Assembly: GCA_017962965.1 (NCBI GenBank)
Contig: JAGCUI010000048.1
Span: 62,001 to 126,000 of the forward strand
Source of the DNA: Treponema sp.
Lineage (GTDB): Bacteria; Spirochaetota; Spirochaetia; Treponematales; Treponemataceae
Length of the DNA stretch: 64,000 nucleotides
Direction: 5' to 3'
Shown here: piece by piece, positions 53,235 to 61,448 of the stretch
Layout: each line of letters opens with the position of its first letter
Position numbering within the stretch: position 1 is the stretch's first letter
Program-made: the position numbers and the translations under genes
The notes under the pieces: generated by a model
The model's input: the letters and a program-made list of their open reading frames with translations, nothing else
Databases searched by the model: none
What the model was told of the DNA's origin: nothing

Positions 53235-55334
53235 TTATTTTTCTAATGCATCGATATAACTGAGGTTAAGACGCCCCTGTTTGTCTACTTCGAGAAGTTT
53301 TACTGGAATTACCTGACCTTCTTTGAGGACGTCTGTTACCTTGTTTACGCGTTCACGGCTGAGCTTAGAAATGTGGCAGAGGCCTTCTTTTCCAGGAAGG
53401 ATTTCTACGAATGCACCAAATTCCATAATGCGTTTTACAGTACCCTGATAGATTGTTCCAACCTCTGGATCTTCTGTAATACCTTTAACAGCCTTCTTAG
53501 CAGCTTCACCGTTCATTCCGTTCTTAGCGTAGATTGTAACAGTTCCGTCGTCATCTGTATTGATTGTTACATCATACTGTGAGCACAAAGCTTTTACGTT
53601 CTTTCCGCCAGGTCCGATAAGAGCTCCAATCTTGTCTACAGGAATCTTCATTGTAAGAATCTGTGGAGCGTTCTTAGCAAGTGGAGCCGGCTTGTCGATA
53701 CATTTTTCCATGATAGAAAGGATGTGCAAACGACCCTGACGAGCCTGTTCCATAGCCTTCTTCATGATTTCAGTTGTTACACCGGCAATTTTAATATCCA
53801 TCTGGAAGCCTGTAATACCGTCTTTTGTTCCGGCTACCTTAAAGTCCATATCACCAAGGTGATCTTCTTCTCCAAGAATATCTGAAAGAATCTTATAACG
53901 TCCGTATGGATTGTCTCCTTCTGGTTCTGTAATAAGACCCATAGCAATACCAGCAACCATCTTCTTCATTGGAACACCGGCAGCAAGCATAGAAAGACAT
54001 CCACCACAAGTAGAAGCCTGTGAGCTTGAACCGTTAGATTCCATGATTTCAGAAACTACACGAACTGTGTATGGGAATTCTTCGCGGCTTGGAACCATAG
54101 CAGCGAGGGAACGGCGAGCGAGGTTTCCGTGACCGATTTCGCGGCGACCTGTTGTAAGCTTACCTGTTTCACCAACTGAATATGGTGGGAAGTTATAATG
54201 AAGAATAAAGTGATCTGAACGTTCACCGTCGATATCATCATATGCCTGTTCGTCCATTGCAGTTCCCAATGTACATACAGCAAGAGACTGAGTTTCACCA
54301 CGAGTAAAGAGTGCGCTTCCGTGTGGAGTTGGAAGAACATTGATTTCACATGTAATAGGTCTGATTTCGTCTGTCTTACGTCCGTCGATACGAACTCCGT
54401 CATCAAGAATTGATTTTCTAAGGAGCTTGTACTGAATATCATCCATAAGGTTCATGAACAACTTAGCCTGAATTGGATCTGCAAGCTGTTCGCTGTATTT
54501 TTCAGAAACCTGTTTGATTACCTTAGCAATTGCAATACCACGATTCTGTTTTCCGTCCTGGAAACATGCTTCTTTTAAAAGTGGAGTTGCTTCTGATTCA
54601 ATTGCTTCTGCATTTTCCAAAGTAACGTCTAAAGGATTAAGAGGTAATTTTTCTTTACCAGCCTTCTTTACGAGTTCTTCCTGCAAAAGACACATATCTG
54701 TAATAAAGCCCTGAGCCTTTTCCAAAGCACCAAGCATTACTTCTTCAGATACTTCCTGGGCTCCACCTTCTACCATTGTAAATCCGTCTTTAGTTCCGGC
54801 AACTACAATTTCGAGGTCTCCCTTTTCAATCTGTTCAAAAGTTGGGTTGATGATATATTCACCATTCATGTATCCCACACGACATGCAGCAACTGGTCCA
54901 TGGAATGGAATATCAGAAATACATGTTGCAGCAGATGCCGCAATAACAGCAAGAATATCCTGAGTATGAACGCCGTCACAAGAAACACAAGTTGGTACGA
55001 TCTGAAGTTCGTGACCGAATGAAGGTTCAAAAAGAGGGCGCATAGGACGGTCAATAAGACGGCTAACTAAGATTTCCTTGTCCTTTGGTCTACCTTCACG
55101 TTTTACAAATCCACCAGGGATTTTTCCGGCAGCATAAGCCTTTTCGTTGTATTCAACAGTTACCGGTACAAAGTCCTGACCTTCTGTAACTGCAGAAGAT
55201 GCACAAATTGTTGCAATAATAGCTGCTCCGCCCCACTGAGCATAAACACAACCATTAGCCTGTTTTCCGATTTTTCCTGTTTCAAGGATGAGATCGGCAT
55301 CTCCAAGTCTGTAAGTAACTCTTTCTACTGACAT
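53235..55334 (-). CDS. pnp: Polynucleotide phosphorylase
   Basis: 3'-to-5' exoribonuclease using phosphate. The 699 residues contain two RNase PH-type domains (1-230 and 320-545, with FTRGETQSLAVCTLG and MAAGVPMKKMVAGIAMGL), a helical linker, a KH domain (IGALIGPGGKNVKALC near 563) and an S1 domain (GTIYQGTVKRIMEFGAFVEI near 622). Normal length. A TAGGAG site precedes the ATG. It is preceded by rpsO, the order known in many bacteria. A hairpin between the two may partly end the rpsO message. Confidence 0.97.
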   Translation of the reverse strand: MSVERVTYRLGDADLILETGKIGKQANGCVYAQWGGAAIIATICASSAVTEGQDFVPVTVEYNEKAYAAGKIPGGFVKREGRPKDKEILVSRLIDRPMRPLFEPSFGHELQIVPTCVSCDGVHTQDILAVIAASAATCISDIPFHGPVAACRVGYMNGEYIINPTFEQIEKGDLEIVVAGTKDGFTMVEGGAQEVSEEVMLGALEKAQGFITDMCLLQEELVKKAGKEKLPLNPLDVTLENAEAIESEATPLLKEACFQDGKQNRGIAIAKVIKQVSEKYSEQLADPIQAKLFMNLMDDIQYKLLRKSILDDGVRIDGRKTDEIRPITCEINVLPTPHGSALFTRGETQSLAVCTLGTAMDEQAYDDIDGERSDHFILHYNFPPYSVGETGKLTTGRREIGHGNLARRSLAAMVPSREEFPYTVRVVSEIMESNGSSSQASTCGGCLSMLAAGVPMKKMVAGIAMGLITEPEGDNPYGRYKILSDILGEEDHLGDMDFKVAGTKDGITGFQMDIKIAGVTTEIMKKAMEQARQGRLHILSIMEKCIDKPAPLAKNAPQILTMKIPVDKIGALIGPGGKNVKALCSQYDVTINTDDDGTVTIYAKNGMNGEAAKKAVKGITEDPEVGTIYQGTVKRIMEFGAFVEILPGKEGLCHISKLSRERVNKVTDVLKEGQVIPVKLLEVDKQGRLNLSYIDALEK

Positions 55335-55384
55335 ATAATTTAACTCCTACACACGTCACTACATCCGACGCATGCTTTACAAAT

Positions 55385-55418
55385 AAATAAAAATCCCGTT
55401 CAGATTTAACTGACGGGA
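55385..55418 (-). terminator. Hairpin between rpsO and pnp
   Basis: Minus strand: TCCCGT-CAG stem closing on CTG-ACGGGA (arms 55418-55410 and 55403-55394, one unpaired T), followed by a T-rich run. It may end part of the rpsO transcripts or serve as an RNase III site for pnp control. The split cannot be judged by reading alone. Confidence 0.65.
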
Positions 55419-55449
55419 CTTTGCTTTTCGTATTAAAACGAATATCGAA

Positions 55450-55719
55450 CTACTTACGCAATCCGAGTTCTTTGATAAATGCACGGTATCCTTCAAGGTC
55501 TGTGCGTTCAAAGTACTTAAGCATTTTACGACGCTGACCAACAACTTTAAGAAGTGCACGTTTTGCTGTTGCATCTTTTGGGAAAGTCTTAACGTGTTCT
55601 GTGAGCTGCTGTACACGCTGAGTCATTAAAGCAATCTGAACTTTAACTGAACCAGTGTCTCCTTCCTTAGCTCCGTATTTTTTTACAGTAGCTGAAGTGG
55701 TTTCTTTTGTAAGTGCCAT
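55450..55719 (-). CDS. rpsO: Ribosomal protein S15
   Basis: The 89-residue S15 protein binds 16S rRNA in the platform of the small subunit. It has typical segments: TGSVKVQIALMTQRVQQL near residue 22, KDATAKRALLKVVGQRRKML near 49. Length is exact for the family. An AAGGGG ribosome site lies before the ATG. It is transcribed from its own promoter with a structured leader (55720-55846), consistent with autogenous control as known in other bacteria. Confidence 0.98.
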   Translation of the reverse strand: MALTKETTSATVKKYGAKEGDTGSVKVQIALMTQRVQQLTEHVKTFPKDATAKRALLKVVGQRRKMLKYFERTDLEGYRAFIKELGLRK

Positions 55720-55846
55720 ATTGGAACCCCTTAAAAATATTTATTATGATTACCGTAAAACAGTAACCACTCTGTCTGGGCGGAAGTTCTGCAGGTTCAA
55801 ATCCCGGGTTTCTGGGAAGTAATCACAGAATAATCCGTAAAACAGA
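55720..55846 (-). promoter_or_regulatory. Structured leader of rpsO
   Basis: About 125 bases between the predicted transcription start and the S15 ATG. It holds two exact 11-base direct repeats (CTGTTTTACGG on the minus strand; 55835-55845 and 55753-55763). A 7-base-pair outer stem pairs GTAATCA-type arms (55819-55825 with 55747-55753). S15 leaders commonly regulate translation by binding S15. The second repeat lies close to the ribosome site, so competing pairings are possible. Function is an inference. Confidence 0.45.
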
Positions 55847-55852
55847 TAATTT

Positions 55853-55881
55853 ATTCTATATAATTATACATAATTATTCAA
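55853..55881 (-). promoter_or_regulatory. Promoter of rpsO
   Basis: Minus strand TTGAAT (55881-55876), 17-base spacer, TAGAAT (55858-55853). Transcription would begin near 55846. Confidence 0.55.
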
Positions 55882-55886
55882 TATAA

Positions 55887-56672
55887 TCATTCGAATCTTA
55901 CCGAATTACACAAAGAAATGTTCAAAATCCGGCCGTTTTTTATTTCAAGACGCACAGGTTCATCAAATTCCGACATGGTCTGGTAAATTCCATCAGGCGG
56001 AATAACCTGAGTGCCCTTCTCTTTTCCTGCAATCATATCGCTTCTAATCTGTTCAAGGTCCAGCTCGTAAGGTCGTTCCAAAAGCTCATTTACAGTTGTA
56101 AAAAATCCCTTCTGAATCATCTGCCTTATATAAGAAGAGCTTACCCTCTCTTCCGAGCCATCCGCCGCCTTATGATAAACTGCATCCACAAAATTATATT
56201 TTACATTATTCTGTTCGGCCCAGTATTTTATTGCCTGAGTATCAGTTGCTCCTTTAAAACCACAGCGGAAATCAATTCCTTCTGCAATAAGCTCCATGTT
56301 GCAGGCATTCAAAAGGATGTTTAAAAAATCAGCTCCAAGAATGGAAGAAAAGCTTTCGTCAAAATCAACTACAACAACAAAATCAATTCCCAATTCTTCA
56401 AAAAGCTTTATACGCTGATTAAGTGTTGTAATGTCTCCCTGGTAGTCGTCTGCATGCTTGATTGCTGGAAGTGGCCTTTTAAAAGAAAAAACACCGGCAA
56501 GAAGATTTTCCTTTTTGCACTGTTTAACAAGCTCTTTAAGAAGCATTCTGTGCCCCAGATGAAGCCCGTCAAAACAGCCTATGGAAATACCCGTTCCCTT
56601 TTCAAAGAACGGATCCATCTTACCGGTATTCAAAAAAGTCTGTATGTCATTCCAATAAAATATCTTTATCAT
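55887..56672 (-). CDS. ribF: RibF-like FAD synthetase with a reduced kinase domain
   Basis: The N-terminal nucleotidyltransferase (FMN adenylyltransferase) domain is complete: GISIGCFDGLHLGHRMLL near residue 28 (HxGH), and SSSYIRQMIQ near 188. The riboflavin kinase half is shrunk to about 60 residues (from PYELDLEQI to the end). Only one recognisable piece remains (IPPDGIYQTMSEF), against about 125 residues in bifunctional RibF proteins. It may make FAD from FMN only, or be a minimal kinase. The open frame allows ATG 56693, but a TATAAT box lies between, and 56672 (MIKIFYW) fits the family start better. Next to rpsO and its promoter. Confidence 0.8.
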   Translation of the reverse strand: MIKIFYWNDIQTFLNTGKMDPFFEKGTGISIGCFDGLHLGHRMLLKELVKQCKKENLLAGVFSFKRPLPAIKHADDYQGDITTLNQRIKLFEELGIDFVVVVDFDESFSSILGADFLNILLNACNMELIAEGIDFRCGFKGATDTQAIKYWAEQNNVKYNFVDAVYHKAADGSEERVSSSYIRQMIQKGFFTTVNELLERPYELDLEQIRSDMIAGKEKGTQVIPPDGIYQTMSEFDEPVRLEIKNGRILNISLCNSVRFE

Positions 56673-56681
56673 ATGACATAC

Positions 56682-56687
56682 ATTATA
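56682..56687 (-). promoter_or_regulatory. Putative -10 box of ribF, near the start codon
   Basis: Minus strand TATAAT ends 9 bases before ATG 56672, with no ribosome site in between. If used, the upstream ATG at 56693 cannot be the start. The -35 is weak. Confidence 0.35.
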
Positions 56688-56713
56688 ATGCATATTTGCA
56701 ATTTTAGAAATTA

Positions 56714-58192
56714 TTAAAAGAATGGATCAAAATTAATTGCACATCCTACAAATGGACAAGGCAATACACCAATTCCTTCAACAATTCTCAAATCCATTCC
56801 AGTGTTCAAACAAAGCCACTTTGTAACGTACCAGTCAATACCAGCATCAAATTTTCCGTATACAATCATAGCCTGGTGATCTGTTGCGTCAGGACTTGAT
56901 AATCCATCTGAACTTCCGATTCCACAACCTGCACTAGCCCAGAAGCACAATGATTTCCACTGCTTGTAAATACCGATTGAACAACCAATCATTGTTACCA
57001 TTTCTTCAGGACAAGTATAGCCTTCAAAATGACCAGGAACAGGGAAGAAATCAAGATCAAAGCGTGCAAAAAGAAGGTCTGTTACTGAAAGTGCAAAGTA
57101 AACATTTGTGTTTGGAACATATACTTCATCAGCAGAGATTCCCATGTCGTAATAATATGGAATAAAGCATGAAGAAGTTCCAAGAAGGATAAAGTCGTTT
57201 CCTCTTGATTTATTTACTGTTGTTGTATTTACAGTTGTATTCTGATCAGGAGTTACAGTTTTGTTTCCTGTGTAGCTTCCTTCGTTCTGTGGGTAAGTTG
57301 TGATTGTCTTGTTACCTGTGTATTTTGCATCTACGCTTCTGATATCAACTGCAGGAAGAACCTTATAAAGATAAGTTGTAGTTACAGGAGTAAATCTCTG
57401 GAGAACTTCATTCTTTGCAGCATTTACATAGCGGATATCATAAATTGTTACTTTGTAAACAGAAGGCTGATCATCCGGACAAGCTTCTACAACATATTCA
57501 ATTTCGAGTGCAATAGAACCCTTTGAGCTCTTAAGCATTTCGTCGTAGTAATCAACTGTATCAAGATAATCGTTGTAAGTTTTAGAATCTGCCTGTGTAA
57601 TAGAAGCAGGAGCTTTTCCTGTAAGACGCTTATATTCAGCATTTACTGTCTGACCAAAAATAAAGTCGCTTCCGATGTAGAAACGTGTTTTGGCATTCCA
57701 GTAATACATGTCTCCGGCATAAGTTGAAACTTCAAGGATTCTTGGATCGTCTGCAGAAGAAAGAACTCTCTTTCTCTTAAGCTGATTCTGAAGCTCGCGA
57801 ATCTGAGAAAGGATTTCTTTTTCCTTGCCTGAATCGCCGTTTCTCAAAGCAGCAATTTCTTTTTCAGCACGGTCGTAAATTTCCTTTCTGATTTTTTCTT
57901 TTTCTTCAAGACGGCGTTTTCTTACATCAGCAAGCATTCTACCGTCGCTGTCTTTTTCGGCAATGCGAAGTAATTCTTCGTCTATTCTGTCGCTTTCGAT
58001 TTTAAACTCAGCATCAGCTCTGCGGCGGATTTCATCTTCCTGGCCATAGTCACCGTTGCGTGCACGAAGCAATTCTTCTTTCTTAGATTCGATGGTCTGA
58101 ATTTCATCATATACATCACTGGCAGCTAAGCTTGAAAAAGTGAAAAGTACAGAACCAATAATAATAAATAATTTCTTTAAGTTGAATTTCAT
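56714..58192 (-). CDS. Exported coiled-coil protein with beta-rich C-terminus
   Basis: About 492 residues from ATG 58192, chosen because GAGGAG lies 8 bases before it; an ATG at 58207 has none. Signal peptide to SLAAS (about residue 24). Residues 25-135 form a highly charged coiled coil (Arg/Glu-rich, for example EEKEKIRKEIYDRAEK). A linker with TVN/TTV-rich sequence leads to a C-terminal region (about 320-492) with alternating beta strands ending in the aromatic INFDPFF, as in small outer-membrane barrels. Function unknown; perhaps an outer-membrane anchor with a periplasmic coiled coil. Confidence 0.75.
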   Translation of the reverse strand: MKFNLKKLFIIIGSVLFTFSSLAASDVYDEIQTIESKKEELLRARNGDYGQEDEIRRRADAEFKIESDRIDEELLRIAEKDSDGRMLADVRKRRLEEKEKIRKEIYDRAEKEIAALRNGDSGKEKEILSQIRELQNQLKRKRVLSSADDPRILEVSTYAGDMYYWNAKTRFYIGSDFIFGQTVNAEYKRLTGKAPASITQADSKTYNDYLDTVDYYDEMLKSSKGSIALEIEYVVEACPDDQPSVYKVTIYDIRYVNAAKNEVLQRFTPVTTTYLYKVLPAVDIRSVDAKYTGNKTITTYPQNEGSYTGNKTVTPDQNTTVNTTTVNKSRGNDFILLGTSSCFIPYYYDMGISADEVYVPNTNVYFALSVTDLLFARFDLDFFPVPGHFEGYTCPEEMVTMIGCSIGIYKQWKSLCFWASAGCGIGSSDGLSSPDATDHQAMIVYGKFDAGIDWYVTKWLCLNTGMDLRIVEGIGVLPCPFVGCAINFDPFF

Positions 58193-58214
58193 ATCAAATC
58201 TCCTCACACTGCCT

Positions 58215-58223
58215 ATTATAGCA
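58215..58223 (-). promoter_or_regulatory. Extended -10 promoter of the coiled-coil gene
   Basis: Minus strand TGCTATAAT, with an AGGAG site and the ATG about 22 bases downstream. The -35 is poor, as expected with an extended -10. Confidence 0.55.
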
Positions 58224-58312
58224 ACAAACTTTAGAAAATGGTTTAAAAGTATTTAAACTTAAGAAAACTATTATTATAATATAAGAGAATATAAAGAATA
58301 TTTTAATAAATA

Positions 58313-58341
58313 TTGCAAGTTTTCTGTATATATATTAAAAT
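58313..58341 (+). promoter_or_regulatory. Promoter and possible operator of ilvE
   Basis: TTGCAA (58313-58318), 17-base spacer, TAAAAT (58336-58341). A perfect 10-base palindrome TACTTAAGTA (58341-58350) touches the -10 and could bind a regulator. The rest of the 210-base gap (58208-58418) is AT-rich; I see no RNA gene in it. Confidence 0.5.
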
Positions 58342-58418
58342 ACTTAAGTATAATTAAATTTTTATTTATCATCATTTTAGCCCTCATGCAAAAATTATGA
58401 TAATAAGGAGTTAAGAAA

Positions 58419-59441
58419 ATGGGAAAAAAGAATCTTGATTGGGGCAGCTTACCCTTTGGTTACATTAAAACAACTAAGAGTTTTGTTGCAAATTGGAAAA
58501 ATGGAGAATGGGACGAAGGTAAACTTACTAAAGACCACAGCATTACAATGAGTGAATGTGCCTGCGTTTTACAGTATGCACAGACTTGTTTTGAAGGTCT
58601 TAAAGCTTACACAACAGAACATGGTGATATTGTTACATTCCGTCCGGATTTGAACGCTGAACGAATGGAAAACTCTTGCCGCCGTCTTGAAATGCCTGTT
58701 TTCCCAAAGGAACGCTTTATCGAAGCAGTTCTCAAAACTATTGAAGCAAATAAAGACTGGGTTCCACCATATGGTTCGGGAGCTACACTTTACATCCGTC
58801 CGTTTATGTTCGGAAGCGATGCTGTAATTGGTGTAAAACCTGCAACTGAATTCCAGTTCCGTATTCTTGTAACACCGGTTGGACCATATTTTAAAGGCGG
58901 TATAAAGCCTATTAAAGTAAGACTTTCTGATATGGACCGTGCTGCTCCTCATGGAACAGGTGATATTAAAGCCGGATTGAACTACGCTATGTCTTTGCAC
59001 AATATTGTAGATGCTCATAACTGCGGCTATGCAGAAAACATGTATCTTGATCCTGCAACACATACATACATCGAAGAAACAGGTGGAGCAAACATCCTCT
59101 TTATTACAAAAGACGGAAAGCTTGTTACTCCAAAATCTGACTCAATTCTTCCTTCTATTACACGGCGTTCTTTGCTCGTTGTTGCAAAAGACTATCTTAA
59201 GATGGAAGTTGAAGAAAGAAAGATTAATAAAAATGAACTTGGTGACTTTGTTGAATGCGGTCTTTGTGGTACTGCAGCAGTAATTTCTCCAATCGGTCAG
59301 ATTGATGATCATGGAAAAGAAATTATCTACAACGAAGGAAAACAGGAAATGGGTCCATGTCTTAAAAAGATTTACGACACACTCACTGGTATCCAGATGG
59401 GACGCATCGAAGCTCCTGAAGGATGGATTTACACTATCTAA
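58419..59441 (+). CDS. ilvE: Branched-chain amino acid aminotransferase
   Basis: Reversible transamination of Leu, Ile and Val with 2-oxoglutarate. The 340 residues are a fold-type IV PLP enzyme of the BCAT branch: QTCFEGLKAYTTEHGD near residue 55, GDIKAGLNYAMSLHN near 188 (PLP lysine), EETGGANILFI near 215, and CGTAAVISPIG near 287. Normal length. An AAGGAG site precedes the ATG. It is a single gene with its own promoter and terminator. In a species that takes up amino acids, degradation is as likely as synthesis. Confidence 0.95.
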   Translation: MGKKNLDWGSLPFGYIKTTKSFVANWKNGEWDEGKLTKDHSITMSECACVLQYAQTCFEGLKAYTTEHGDIVTFRPDLNAERMENSCRRLEMPVFPKERFIEAVLKTIEANKDWVPPYGSGATLYIRPFMFGSDAVIGVKPATEFQFRILVTPVGPYFKGGIKPIKVRLSDMDRAAPHGTGDIKAGLNYAMSLHNIVDAHNCGYAENMYLDPATHTYIEETGGANILFITKDGKLVTPKSDSILPSITRRSLLVVAKDYLKMEVEERKINKNELGDFVECGLCGTAAVISPIGQIDDHGKEIIYNEGKQEMGPCLKKIYDTLTGIQMGRIEAPEGWIYTI

Positions 59442-59462
59442 TTATTAAAACATAGTGTTAAA

Positions 59463-59500
59463 TAAAAAAAGTGTACTTATACGAGGTACACTTTTTTTTG
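59463..59500. terminator. Bidirectional terminator between ilvE and the DPBB/SPOR gene
   Basis: Stem AGTGTAC/GTACACT (59470-59476 and 59486-59492), flanked by a run of A on the left and T on the right. It can end both the ilvE message and the convergent SPOR-gene message. Confidence 0.8.
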
Positions 59501-59518
59501 TCTGTTTATATTTTTGCT

Positions 59519-61435
59519 TTATTTTGCATCACCGTAATCAGGTGCTTTTGTTGCTCTCTTCTTTAAGAATGCATCCTTATAGCCGTATGCCTTAAAGCGT
59601 TCAAGAACAACTCCGTATTCATCCTGACTTAATGGTCCAACCAATACCTGTTTTACACCGTTCTTTCCAGGAACAACTGTAATAGGATAGTTTCTACCAT
59701 ATTTATTGATGATTTCTACAACCTTTGCATCATCCTTAAGCACGCTTATCTGGATGTAGAATGCATCGCTCTTAAGAAGGTCAAGGCTCTGAACAATGTA
59801 ATCGTCGTAAGAAGTACCCTGTAAGAGTGGAACATTTTCTTCTTTAGGTTCTGTAACTGGTTCAGTAACCGGTGTTTCTTCTACAGGCTCTTCAATTACA
59901 GATTCTTCAGGAATTGATGTTTCTTCCTCTTCTACTTCCTGTGGAGTATCAAGCACGATGCTCTCATATGGCTGATTATTCTGTTCGTAAATTACACCTT
60001 CATCTTCAAGAGTTTCTTCTTCCGGTGTTTCTTCTACAGGTTCTTCTTCTTCAACAGGAGTTTCTTCTTCAACAGGAGTTTCTTCTTCAACAGGAGTTTC
60101 TTCTTCAACAGGAGTTTCTTCTTCAACAGGAGTTTCTTCTTCAACAGGAGTTTCTTCTTCTGTAAACTCATCCTCTGCAGGAGCTTCTTCTGTAAACTCA
60201 TCTTCTGCAGGAACTTCGTCTTCTGTAAATTCTTCTTCTGCTGGAGTTTCTTCTTCTGCAAACTCGTCTTCTTCAGGTGTTTCTTCTTCTGTACCGAATT
60301 CATCTTCTGCAGTTTCATCTTCTGTAAACTCGTCTTCTGCAGGAACTTCTTCTTCTACAAATTCATCTTCTGCAGGTGCTTCTTCTTCTGAGCCAAACTC
60401 GTCCGAAGCAGTATCATCTGTAAATTCTTCTTCTGCTGCATCATCTGTAAACTCTTCTGCAGGAAATTCTTCTTCTGCAGGTGATTCTTCTTCTGTACCA
60501 AATTCATCTTCTGCTGGAGTTTCTTCTTCCGAACCAAATTCATCAGAAGCATCGTCTCCAAACTCATCAGATTCTGCATATTCTTCTGCAGGAGCTTCTT
60601 CTTCAAACTCTTCTGGAATACCGTCGTCTGTAAACTCTTCTGCAGGAACTTCTTCTTCTACTTCCTGAGCTTCTTCTTCAGGTTCAGGTTCTGTTGTTTC
60701 TTCAGTTTTTTCTACAGCAGGTGTTTCTTCAAAGCTGTCCTGTGGAGCTTCTTCCGGTTCATCTTCTTCTTCAAATTCATCTGCAGGAATTTCATCTTCC
60801 TGATATTCTTCATAATAAGCAGGTTCTTCTGTATATTCTTCTGCAGGTTCTTCTTCTACAGCAGGTTTTTCATCCTGAGAAGGAGCTTCAACCGGTGGTT
60901 TTTCTTCTACAGGAGGATTCTGTACCGGAGCAGTTTCTTCGTATGTATTATCTGCAATAACCTCTTCTTCTACTTCCTCTTCTACAGGAGGCTGTAAAGG
61001 TTCAATATTTTCTTTTGGTTTTGAAGGAGTTGTAACTTCATCTTCAGGCTTAGCCATCTGTTTTGCAATAACGGCTGTACCGTAAACTCTTTCATCCTGA
61101 TTAGATCTCTTTGTAATTTTTACGATGTTGTTTGCATCTCTATCAAGGCCGATTGCATCAGCAGCTTCAGGAGAAAGCATGATTGCAACACCTTCTGAAG
61201 GATCCAGAGCACCGATTACAAGAATATCAATTGTTGTATCACCGTTGATATTTGTTACTGTGATGACATCTCCAGGAAGATAACCTACAGTCTTTGCAAA
61301 CAATCCTGCAGGAAATACTCCTTCGTCTACAACAACCGCTCTTCCGTCTAAAGAAGGACTATAAGCGGCCAGACTAAAGTTTAAGGCAAAGACTGCCAGC
61401 ATTAAAGCGATTTTCTTAAAAAGTTTTCTTTTCAT
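59519..61435 (-). CDS. Acidic-repeat protein with DPBB-like and SPOR domains
   Basis: About 638 residues from ATG 61435; the frame starts 7 codons earlier without a better ribosome site. Signal peptide to about residue 24. Residues about 28-125 resemble the RlpA double-psi beta-barrel (LPGDVITVTNINGDTTIDILVI). Residues 150-520 are almost only Glu, Asp, Thr, Ala, Pro and Val in short repeats, including six perfect TPVEEE units. The last 85 residues are a SPOR domain (FYIQISVLKDDAKVVEI, VKQVLVGPLSQDEYGVV), which binds denuded glycan strands at septa. RlpA-like with a huge acidic linker. Envelope or septal role inferred. Confidence 0.85.
   Translation of the reverse strand: MKRKLFKKIALMLAVFALNFSLAAYSPSLDGRAVVVDEGVFPAGLFAKTVGYLPGDVITVTNINGDTTIDILVIGALDPSEGVAIMLSPEAADAIGLDRDANNIVKITKRSNQDERVYGTAVIAKQMAKPEDEVTTPSKPKENIEPLQPPVEEEVEEEVIADNTYEETAPVQNPPVEEKPPVEAPSQDEKPAVEEEPAEEYTEEPAYYEEYQEDEIPADEFEEEDEPEEAPQDSFEETPAVEKTEETTEPEPEEEAQEVEEEVPAEEFTDDGIPEEFEEEAPAEEYAESDEFGDDASDEFGSEEETPAEDEFGTEEESPAEEEFPAEEFTDDAAEEEFTDDTASDEFGSEEEAPAEDEFVEEEVPAEDEFTEDETAEDEFGTEEETPEEDEFAEEETPAEEEFTEDEVPAEDEFTEEAPAEDEFTEEETPVEEETPVEEETPVEEETPVEEETPVEEETPVEEEEPVEETPEEETLEDEGVIYEQNNQPYESIVLDTPQEVEEEETSIPEESVIEEPVEETPVTEPVTEPKEENVPLLQGTSYDDYIVQSLDLLKSDAFYIQISVLKDDAKVVEIINKYGRNYPITVVPGKNGVKQVLVGPLSQDEYGVVLERFKAYGYKDAFLKKRATKAPDYGDAK
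60053..60160. repeat. Six perfect 18-base tandem repeats
   Basis: AACAGGAGTTTCTTCTTC repeated six times without a change, read on the minus strand as EE-TPVE units. It lies inside the acidic linker of the SPOR protein. Flanking copies are imperfect (similar 18-base blocks on either side). Repeat number can change by slippage without loss of frame. Confidence 0.95.
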
Positions 61436-61448
61436 ATCCCTACCCATC

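Noticed and set aside
55791-55808. tRNA T-arm-like motif (GGTTCAAATCCC) on the plus strand in the rpsO leader
   Set aside because: The T-stem does not pair properly (GCAGG against CCCGG), and no acceptor, D or anticodon arm fits around it. I treat it as part of the leader, not a tRNA gene.
59872-60318. Open frames on the other strand and in a shifted frame over the repeat region (Leu/Gln- or Lys/Leu-rich)
   Set aside because: They are mirror products of the GAA/TTC-rich repeats of the SPOR gene and have no ribosome site.
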